A program made the translations under genes and the position numbers. A stretch of DNA of 64,000 nt, from NCBI RefSeq assembly GCF_932526225.1, contig NC_064042.1:186001-250000 (forward strand). Direction: 5' to 3'. This DNA comes from Nematostella vectensis. Its lineage: Eukaryota > Cnidaria > Anthozoa > Actiniaria > Edwardsiidae. Below the pieces are notes generated by a model that saw nothing but the letters and a program-made list of their open reading frames with translations, searched no databases and was not told the DNA's origin. The stretch's first letter is position 1. The number at the start of each line of letters is the position of its first letter. Shown piece after piece: positions 1-10,800 of the stretch.

Positions 1-61
1 TAGTATAGTACCAACAGCAGCAGCAGCAAAGCTCACTCATTCTGAGATCCTACGTACTTTT

Positions 62-1485
62 GCTTACAATAACTGAAGGTGTCTGTCATCCATACATACT
101 TTTGCTTACAATAACAGAAGGTGTCTGTCATCCATACATACTTTTGCTTACAATAACAGAAGGTGTCTGTCATTCATACATACTTTTGCTTACAATAACA
201 GAAGGTGTCTGTCATTCATACATACTTTTGCTTACAATAACAGAAGGTGTCTGTCATCCATACATACTTTTGCTTACAATAACAGAAAGTTTCTCATCCA
301 TACATACTTTTTCTCACAATAACAGAAAGTGTCTCATACATACATACTTTTGCTCACAATAACAGAAGGTGTCTGTAATCCATACGTACTTTTGCTTACA
401 ATAACAGGTGTCTGTCATTCATACATACTTTTTCTCACAATAACAGAAAGTGTCTCATACATACATACTTTTGCTCACAATAACAGAAGGTGTCTGTAAT
501 CCATACGTACTTTTGCTTACAATAACAGAAGGTGTCTGTCATACATACGTACTTTTGCTTACAATAACAGAAGGCGTCTGTCTGTCATCCATACATACTT
601 TTGCTTACAATAACAGAAGGTGTCTCATACATACATACTTTTGCTCACAATAACAGAAGGCGTCTGTCTGTCATACATACATACTTTTGCTTACAATAAC
701 AGAAGGTGTCTGTCTGTCATCCATACATACTTTTTCTCACAATAACAGAAGGTGTTTGTCATTCATACATACTTTGCTCACAATAACAGAAGGTGTCTGT
801 AATCCATACGTACTTTTGCTTACAATAACAGAAGGTGTCTGTCATACATACGTACTTTTGCTTACAATAACAGAAGGCGTCTGTCTGTCATCCATACATA
901 CTTTTGCTTACAATAACAGAAGGTGTCTGTCATCCATACATCCACTTTTGCTTACAATAACAGAAGGTGTCTGTCATTCATACATACTTTTGCTTACAAT
1001 AACAGAAGGTGTCTGTCTGTCATCCATACATACTTTTGCTCACAATAACAGAAGGTGTCTGTCATCCATACATACTTTTGCTTACAATAACAGAAGGTGT
1101 CTCATACATACATACTTTTGCTTACAATAACAGAAGGTGTCTGTCATTCATATATACTTTTGCTTACAATAACAGAAAGTGTCTCATACATACATACTTT
1201 TGCTTACAATAACAGAAGGTGTCTGTCATTCATACATACTTTTGCTCACAATAACAGACAGTGTCTGTCATCCATACATACTTTTGGTCAATAACAGAAA
1301 GTTTCTCATCCATACATACTTTTGCTCACAATAACTGAAGGTGTCCGTCATACATACATACTTTTGCTTACAATAACAGAAGGTGTCTGTCATTCATACA
1401 TACTTATGCTCACAACAACAGAAGGTGTCTGTCTGTCATCCATACATACTTTTGCTCACAACAACAGAAGGTGTTTGTTTTGATC
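62..1485. repeat. ~42-bp minisatellite, about 34 copies
   Basis: A continuous tandem array whose unit reads, in part, TTTTGCTTACAATAACAGAA followed by GGTGTCTGTCATCCATACAT. Spacing is mostly 42 bp, with variants that gain a CTGT or lose CTGTC. Apparent ORFs over it (LLTITEGVCHPYI-type repeats) are produced by the repeat because 42 is a multiple of three; I do not call them genes. It lies downstream of the last INTS10 exon I can see, so it is probably intronic in that minus-strand gene. On the minus strand each unit contains TTATTGTAAGC, a donor-like GTAAGC, but I found no exon attached to it. Confidence 0.95.
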
Positions 1486-1874
1486 TGCTATCTTCTTTAG
1501 GAGACAAGGGAGACTGTAAAATTAATATAAAAATAAAATAAGTACATTCTTCTACTGTATTCTATTATGGTAGCTTAATAAGGAGCCTCTTTCAAAATCC
1601 AGAATATTTTCAGATGCATAGGTAGTATGGTATGTTTCCCTAAGGAATTAGGATATCAGGTACATGTAACATGAGGAAAGCCAGTTTAACAAGGGGTAGG
1701 AGGAGTTGATCCACATGGTGGGATCTGTTGGCACACTCTCCCAAGGAAATTTAGATATTTTTTTATATACCTGGCTCTTTAATTTTTGGTTAGCTCATTT
1801 TTGGTTTCTTCATCTTTATCATTTAACATCTATTTTCTACTAAAATGTCGAGCAAAGAGAGAAGCCCTACTTAC
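1486..1874. other. Intronic stretch with no recognised feature
   Basis: AT-rich sequence between the 42-bp array and INTS10 exon 11. I looked on the minus strand for the next INTS10 exon, expected after the lysine-rich segment, and found no convincing acceptor-ORF-donor combination. It is probably part of an INTS10 intron running past the left window edge. Confidence 0.5.
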
Positions 1875-4800
1875 CGTCCCACTCTTCTTTTTCTTCTTTT
1901 TAGGGGCAGAGCTAAGAAAGTGCAAAATAAAGCTAATGAGTGTTTAATGCTAAAATAACATGAGCCTAATGAGGGGCAGAGCTAAGAAAGTGCAAAATAA
2001 AGCTAATGAGTGTTTAATGCTAAAATAACATGAGCCTAATGAGGGGCAGAGCTAAGAAAGTGCAAAATAAAGCTAATGAGTGTTTAATGCTAAAATAACA
2101 TGAGCCTAATGAGGGACAGAGCTAAGAAAGTGCAAAATAAAGCTAATGAGTGTTTAATGCTAAAATAACATGAGCCTAATGAGGGACAGAGCTCAGAAAG
2201 TGCAAATAGAAGCCAATGAGTGGTAATGCTACTTTTGGCAACTTTACCAGCACTCAACAACTATTCTAGGAGGCTAGCCAACTGGCTGCCAAAATACCTA
2301 CAATAGAAGCCTAATGCCCTGTTGCCTTTAAATGACCAGGAAGGTTGCCTTTAAATGACCAGGAAGGTTGCCTTTAAATGACCAGGAAGGTTGCCTTTAA
2401 ATGACCAGGAAGTTTGCCTTTAAATGACCAGGAAGTTTGCCTTTAAATGACCAGGAAGTTTGCCTTTAAATGACCTGGAAGGTTGCCTAATGACCAAGAA
2501 GGCAGTATTTTGGACCAGACATTTTGGCAGAGGCAGTGGTTGAAGGTGTGTTTGGTGCATTTCCATATGCCTTAGCTTGGACTCCAAAATGTCAAGAAGG
2601 CTGCGACACAGCTGATCCTCCATCTGTCCTTGTGAAGCTTCGAATGTCCAACAGGTATTGAACAGGTCTTTGGGAATTTGCCCTTTTGCGCCAGCATCAC
2701 AAATAAAAATCTTACCCGCTATTTGATGTTTCTCCTGGAGACAAGCTCTCGCTGAATGAGGCCCCAACATCTTCAATAAGAACTAACCGAGGACCTGATG
2801 TAAGGCATGGATTACCTGAAAACAAGAGAATATAGCAAAAACATCAACAGCACGATAAGCAACAGTCCCAAAGTGACCAAGCGTATCTATAGAGGACAAA
2901 GATACACCCTTTGTGCAGAGTTTAGAGACTATTGCTTTATATGAATATGGTGAAGTTTGTGTGTATAGTGTACATTAGTGTTGTATATTTTACTGTTTGC
3001 CATTTGCGACCTTGAGCCTGATCCAAACTATTATATGTGATGAAAGAGTCTATCAAATAAAAATCAAATGAAAACTACAAAGTATAGCCTGTTGCAGTCT
3101 TGTATTTCTGTGACCGGACGCCATCTTGTATTTTAACTCGCGTGGTTCCTGGGGAAAAGCGCAAAAAATGGACGCATGGCATGGTGCTCCTTCCCCACTG
3201 TCCTGCGTCCGTTTCTGCTCTCACCCCAGGAACCATCGAACAGAGCAGGTTTTCCGTGATAATAACACTGAGTACCACCTAAAAGCAGGCTATACAAAGT
3301 ACATACCTGATGTGTCAATCCTATTAACGGCCTTGCAATACTCCCAGACAGACTGCACAAAGATAATGATCATAGCATAGAAGAGCCCAGCTTTCTCTCT
3401 TGCTTCATCAATCGTTTTTTCCCCTGTTCCATGCTTTGCTGTCTTTTTAAGCCATTGGTGAATACCCAGTAGGCATGCCCACCTTTCTCTAGTGCTCCTG
3501 GGAAAAGAGGATTCATTAATCAATTAGCAAATTTGGGGAGCAAATCCTCCTCCTTGCTGTAGAAGGCATAGGGGGCGCCTCAGGCAGCCACCGTAGGACT
3601 CAAGTCTCATCACAGAATACAGCTTAGATCAAAATATTTGCTAGTTTTTGTGGAGATGGAAACAGCAGAAACAGGCATAAAACCCCCATGGCATAGGTGA
3701 GAACACACTGAACTCAGGTGGGAAACAGAAATCAAACCTGGAACCCAGTGATGAGATTAATTGCATTCACTTCCAAGACGTTGAATTTAGTATCCCAAAG
3801 CTTGTTTGATATCAAATTGGACATTTTCAGTTGGAATACATAATTTTCACTTGATAGTATTAATCCCATTAGCTAACAAGCAGGGAATATTTCATGATTC
3901 ATATTTGAAGAATGTATGCATAGCCATTGTGAATTGTGAGTGGAGGAAGCACCGTAAGGTGATCTGCTACCTATGCAACAGTGGATCCAGCTGGTCTATC
4001 ACGATGGAGACCTCTGTCCAATTACATTTCTTGGCAATCAGACAAAACATGTCATACATGGCCCCCCAGGGACCCCTCCCCTCATGAACATGAGCAATGA
4101 TCTCTTTGATGTTACTGGGTGTAGATACAGGTGTGGATTCTGCTGGGAATGGTGAATCCTGGGAACACTGGGGCGTGGTCCCGCAGAAGGCATAAAATTG
4201 GATTGACAGCTCAAGCCATTTGTAGACCAGCTGAAGTGGAATAACAGGTCTCCCTTCCTGTGACAAAAAGTTTATAAAAAAAGGGTAATAACAGGACATA
4301 AGATTAATAAACTGCACTGAGTTAAAAAAGGAAAAAAAAAACTTTTGCCTCCTAAATTTCCCTCTACACCAGTACATGAGAGAAATTTAGAACCAAGATG
4401 CTTGTCTTCCTGATTAGCGCAGGAATACACGAGACCTAAACAACGTTAGACTAGATCCATGTGGGATGATTTTGATTGCTGTACAAATGCGTGCTAATGG
4501 CCTCAAATACTTAACTGTAGATTTGTAGAGCAACTATGTAAATCAACTATTGCGGGGAAGTTAGTGATTAAATGTCCCCTCATGCATGCGGCATCGGGAC
4601 TTGGACTAATCATCCCTTGCGGAGGAGGAGTAAATATACCAACCTGACCAGAGGATTCTGATTCTATCATGTAAATACACCAACCTGACCAGAGGATTCT
4701 GATTCTATCATGTAAATACACCAACCTGACCAGAGGATTCTGATTCTATCATGTAAATACACCAACCTGACCAGAGGATTCTGATTCTATCATGTAAATA

Positions 4801-7800
4801 CACCAACCTGACCAGAGGATTCTGATTCTATCATGTAAATACACCAACCTGACCAGAGGATTCTGATTCTATCATGTAAATACACCAACCTGACCAGAGG
4901 ATTCTGATTCTATCATGTAAATACACCAACCTGAGCAGAGGATTCTGATTCTATCATGTAAATACACCAACCTGACCAGAGGATTCTGATTCTATCATGT
5001 AAATACACCAACCTGAGCAGAGGATTCTGATTCTATCATGTAAATACACCAACCTGACCAGAGGATTCTGATTCTATCATGATACCATCACTTGCAAGAA
5101 GATGTGGTAGCACATCACAAACTGCAAATAGCAACAGACGATTTAAGACCACAATGACAACAGCTACATTGGAGCAATTTCCAGATTCAAACATTAGGTT
5201 CCACATATTTCAATAATTTCTTCTCAGGCATGTAGCCAGGTATTAATGAAATCAGTCTAAGATTTGGTAATTCTCCAAAATGAGAAGTCGTTTTTTGGAG
5301 TGTGCTTCCCATTATTAAATTATATATATTTCTAAATAATCCTTACTCCCTTTACATTAAACACTCATTTATAAGGTGCAATACTTTATACTTAAAGCCT
5401 GGTTTACCTAAAAGCCGCCGATAGGAGTTGATAGGGTTTGTTGGGTACTCAGCATGCTCAGCATCTATCAGAATGTCTGTGAGAGTTGTCTGCAAATTTA
5501 AGAAATTTAGATACCTTCCTCCTATTAGAAAGGACAGAGACCCGGGACTCACATCTCATTGTAATCTGAAAATCTTTTCATAGCTTGACATTAGAGGCTA
5601 CATAAAAATATGTCTGAGTTAAGAGGTAAATTTAGTTTTTGGCTGAGAGGGGAAGTAAGAAATTCAGTTACATTAGGCTCTCTGATGCCCCACAGAAACA
5701 AGTTTCTATCTAGGCTAAAATGTGCACCAATTAATGGTGTTTAAGGTAATGCATCACCAAGAAGAAAATACTGTACTGTATTATGCCAGCCCTGGGATTC
5801 AAACTCTTTCACTCTCTTGGCATTTTATTATAAAAATGCAGCAATAAATATAAACACTAGGTGCTCACCCAAAGTGAATAATTGTGTATGGCATTCTTTG
5901 GACTATAGTTTCTAAATTATTATTACCCCATTTTTGGGAATGGCATCGGGGAACCTTCTAAGCAACAGCAGCATGACACAGCATTTTTCAATGCAGTCTT
6001 TACACCGTCCTGATGGTAAAATAAAAACATAGATTATCAGATAAAACAAATTGCAAGGGATGTACTCAAATAAACATATACAAACAAACAAAAAACAACA
6101 TAGGGCAATTCCACATGAGACATGATATTTCTCATTGAACAGCTTATGCATGGAGCTAGCAGAAAATGGTATTTGTTTGTGTGTTTGTGCCACGCCCACC
6201 ACATGGGAGGCTTTGATATCTTACCCTACTGCAACACTTAAAAATAAACATTTAGAAACAAAATACTAAAAGGAGGCAAATTAATATAAAAAATAATGGG
6301 TTTGCTGAATAAGAGGTTTAATGGATACCTTATGACAAGTACTTTCTTTTATGTTTGAAATTTTGAAATAATAAATCTTCTTCTTCATATAATTAGGTTG
6401 AAATAGTGTTGAGGACATTACGTAATGTCCGCAACGTTTACACATTGTAATTCAAATCCTCAAGCAGCAATTACATATGGGACAAAAAACATTTTGTTTG
6501 CTTTTTTAGCTAGTTTATGTTGTTGTTTGGGTGAAAGAATTTCAAGTGTATCACTCTCCCCTTTTCTGTAGGGTCCAGTAAAAGATTGTTGCGGACATTA
6601 CGTTGCGGACATTACATTTCTATTTCCTCTTGCATTATCATATAAAATGTTTCATTAAGTTATCCCACAATATAAATTCCAAAAAAACACACTTAAATGG
6701 TGCAATGTCTATAAAACATGAGCTTAATTAGTGTTCAAAGAGCCATTTCTTGGCGTTTGTCACATTCTTGTGCATAAATCAGTGAGTATAGATGAAGATG
6801 TCAGCGGGTAGAATTGAAGACCTTCTCAATGTCTGCCAGCATGGGAACCATGAATGGGCCTGCATTTGAGAGAGCAACTGGCCGAAAGAAAATGCAGGAT
6901 ACATGAACATCATCAATGTCATCCCTCATAGGCCAATCAAATCTGTTGGCTCCTACTCTGTGAAGATATTTGACCTTCACTCTTTCACCTTCCATACTTA
7001 GTACTCTCCCAATGTAGTATTTGCATGTACTGTTGAACTGATAGTGGACAGCATAGTACTTCTCTCTCTCAATTGTGGGATAGCGAATCTGCTGGAGTGC
7101 TCCCCTTTGAAGCTCAAGGAGAATGCCATTCCTAAACTGAGGAAGGGAAGCGGCCTCCACCATATGACCAATGTCTGCAAGGCATCTAGCATATAGGCAT
7201 GTATATACCCCACAGTCATAGTAATTGCCACTTGATTGCTGTGCAATGTCAACTTTGGTGTTGCAGAAGAAACCCCACTCTTCTATGTTGGCACAAAGCT
7301 CGCTTAGCACTGAGGCCATTTTATTCATTGCTTTCTGGGTTGGGGGCTTGACATAGTCCACTGCTCGGCTATCCAGCACAAGAACAACTTTCATGTGAGG
7401 TAGGACTGCAAGAAGGAACCAATGGTTGGAGTTTGGTGTGTTGCAAGGGACAAGGATCAGATCGTAGAAGAGGGGAGATTCATACTCTTTTTGGAGTCGA
7501 GTAGAGATAGCAGAAACCTTAAGCTTTTCATACACCTCCCATGAGATTGGGATTACCCTCTTGTTCTCTTGGCTTGACTTAATTAACTTGAAGTATGCAT
7601 CTATGATGAAATTTGTCAACCACATATCCTGGGAACGGGGAGCAGAGTTGTTGACCAAGGCGTTGATATCAGCAGGACCAATCAGCTGGTCCCCATTAAA
7701 CTGTATGAGATCCCCCACAACAGCCTCTACCTCATTCATCGCATATTGGGGAAGAGAATATGGAATCACGGGGACAAAGGTTGAAGTGTCTAGGCCATGT

Positions 7801-10800
7801 GGCAAACCCATATGAACATCACATTGTTGGGTTGTTTCCTTGGAAGTGCTTGAAGTAAAGCTGTTGGAAGTTGCAGTTTTTTCCACAAAGATCAGATCAT
7901 CACTGCAGCATGTTCCTTTCGATGTGCTAGCCTGGGTTTTTGTAACAGGCTCATCAAGATTATTCTCCTCACTAGGGAGATTAGAAAAATCATCATCTTC
8001 GATATCGTCAGACGTCTACCGTTGCTTACTCTGCTGATTGTGAGGAGTAATAACGGCACTTGACAAATCCATCTTCATCAGGTTCGATGCAGTGGAAGCT
8101 GGAGATTCCAGGGATCACTTGGGCTTCAGTGATGGACTTCTTGATGCACAATGAATCCAGCCTCTCATTCAATTCCTTCTCTGGAATAAAGGAAACATTG
8201 ACTTTCTTTGACTGGCTACTAGCCACCTGAAAAAATGACTGTGCATCACAGACAATGTTGTCACGGTTTGACTTTACAGCATTCCAAACAAGCCTCTTGA
8301 TGGTTCCACCAATTCCATCTACTGCCCCCTTCCCATGAGAGGTAGCAAAGAAATTCCATTGCACATGTACCACCTCTTCTAGTTTGTGGAAAAAGCTCAC
8401 AATGAATCGGTTCTTGAATTGAGAGCTAGGTCCATCAGAGAAGATGTAAACCTTGGTCACCTCAGGATATCTCTGCTTAACAAAATCAGAGATTACCTGC
8501 TACATAAACACTGCGACTGCATTCTTGTCATGCTTCAATTCATCTGAGACAATGACATGAGATTCACACACTCTCTCTGCATCTTTCGGTTTTGTCCAAA
8601 TAGCCACAGTAAAAAGGGTGACATTGGTCTGGGCACAATGAGCTGACTGAATCTCATCCTGAAACTTGCATCTGTAATTCTCAGCGAAATCTACCTGGAT
8701 GACTGCCTCATCTGGGCCAACATTGTCAAGCTTGCCTTCAAAATATTCAGACTGTCTTCTTTTGATGAAAACATGTTGCAGGGAAAAAGGGAGCTTCCTA
8801 CCTAGTGATGCCAAAGCATCACTAACTGTGCCTTCTTTGCACACCTTTTGCATCCTTTTCATAGTGGTAGTAGAACCATCCTTTCCTTCTTTTGCGGGGA
8901 CTGACACTGTCGTGCGCTCCCACTCATACCATGTAACTGTCGTATTATCATACTCAAGCTCATCTAGGAATTTGGGACATTGGCTGCATTTCCCATGCAT
9001 GCATTCCTCTGAATTTGGACTGCAGACAAAATTATCTACAAAATCTCCTGTATAGCTTGGGAACTCAGTTATTTGTTTACTGAGACAGTCACAAATAAGC
9101 TTGATGTTCTCGTGATACTGGCACAAGCAGACATTTCGTGGCAATTCTGAAGAAAGGAGAACGTGTGGAGGCCTCAGAGAGCTGAATTTACTCAATCCAA
9201 TCTTGGTGGTTGGGTTGGCTTGCAAGAAAAGAGCATGTACCTCTCTCAAAGAATACAAGAGATGTCTTTTCTAGAATTGCTGTTTTTTTCCTTTGGCTTG
9301 GCATGTTTTAAAGTCCTTTCTTCCTGGGGACTGTCGTGAGATGGAGTCGAGCACATAAAAAGCTTGTACTTTGGCTGTGGTTTCTTCATCCAGGCCCTTA
9401 TTACCAGCTCGTTTGTGTTTTTTTGCATCAGGGGGCAACCCAGCAACTGAAGCAAGCTTCACTATCACAGCATTCCTTTTACGTGGACTTTTTGGCAAGT
9501 GGTGTTTAACTTTATCAACTGCTTTTCCCAAAGCCTGGGGAGTTTTGTAAGCTTTTTCATTGTTACTCTTAGGGGTTGTTCTTGCTTTAGCCTCATTCTT
9601 CCCTTTCTGTAACATCCTGAATTTCCTTACACGGTTTGCCCTGTTAGCCTTTTTCTTGCGGTCAATCTCCTGCTGACTCTGTTCTTTTGGTCTGTCCATT
9701 TCAGCCCGTTTTCTTTCTTTATCCTTGCGTTTATACTCATTATACTTTGCATAATCCTTTCTCAGTTTGCTACGGCCTATCTGCGACCTCTCTGTACTAG
9801 TTTTAGCCATTTGAACGCATAGAGAACATCGAGTGAATGCTTTTAGTCATATGCAGTGTAGAAAAGGATTATATTATAACTGGTCAGCAGTATCCCCAAT
9901 TGTGTGCATGCTCAAAATGGGATACCACTGACCAGTAGAGAACAGAAAACATTGCTGAGACATATCAAGACAATTTTCACCACTTGATCTAGAATTATAT
10001 AAACTCGATTCATGATTTTATCCCTATGATAGACCTGTAGTTGTACATGTAGTCTAATAAATCAGGTACTATAAGACTGACATACAATAATTTTTGCTCT
10101 AAATCAGTTTATCAGACCTGAGAATACTTGTCCATCACAAAATCATTGGTATAAGTTTGAACTGTAAACAATCCCTAAAATGTAATGTTGGCAACACACA
10201 TTTTCTTTAATAGAAGCTTTCAATTCAAATTAATTTCAGATTTTTTTGGCTATATTAATATTTCATCATTCCTGAGTAGAGAATACCTGCTTATTACCTT
10301 TGAAGTTTGCACAAATCACAGGCAATAGCCTTAGAATGTGTTAGTAGAATGAGTGGTTAACTTTTGGTGTAACGTCCGCAACACGTCTAAAAAACTCATA
10401 GGGGCCTTATGAGAAGAGCAATTGAGAATTATTTTTTTGTATATTTACAAGAGGGTTACAAAGCATATTTCAAGTGAGTTTCAGTACATTTGCTGCATTC
10501 TGGTGGATTTGGCAGGCATTTTAAATGTGATTTTTTGCCTCTGAATGTAATGTCCGCAACATGGAACTGCCCCATATACAAACAAAAAGTAAAAAACAAA
10601 TATCAAGAACACCTACCAGAAGCTTGCAGAAGAGCTTCCCTCTGCACATGCTCAGGAAGACAGTTAAACATGTCTGAATAAAAAGAAAAAAATCAGTAAA
10701 TTTTGAAGGTACAATACAACACAATACAAATATACTATGAATCCTTTCTCAGTTCATCTGACTAATCTACAATCATTTTAAAATAATATCTACAATTAAT

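Larger units (their letters stand above)
6103..10572 (-). mobile_element. Decayed DNA transposon with DDE-like and Ulp1 domains, in an INTS10 intron
   Basis: It is 4,470 bp, with short imperfect terminal inverted repeats: GGGCAATTCCA on the left and TGGAACTGCCC on the right, 10 of 11 paired. It is flanked by a candidate 4-bp target duplication CATA (6099-6102 and 10573-10576). Subterminal copies of GTTGCGGACATTACG sit at 6588-6615 in plus orientation and at 10371-10384 and 10547-10560 in reverse; a palindromic form is at 6412-6434. These look like transposase binding sites. The interior codes for one broken protein on the minus strand. A 4-bp duplication would fit the Sola superfamily; that assignment is an inference. 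Confidence 0.75.

Noticed and set aside
60-1294. LTITEGVCHPYILL repeat proteins
   Set aside because: Produced by the 42-bp minisatellite; no start context, no unique domain.
2420-2776. 118-codon minus-strand ORF
   Set aside because: Its frame differs from the INTS10 exon it overlaps (2716-2815), and the rest is a 23-bp repeat plus intron.
7561-9055. Plus-strand ORFs opposite the transposase
   Set aside because: Antisense shadows of the minus-strand protein, which has clear catalytic motifs.
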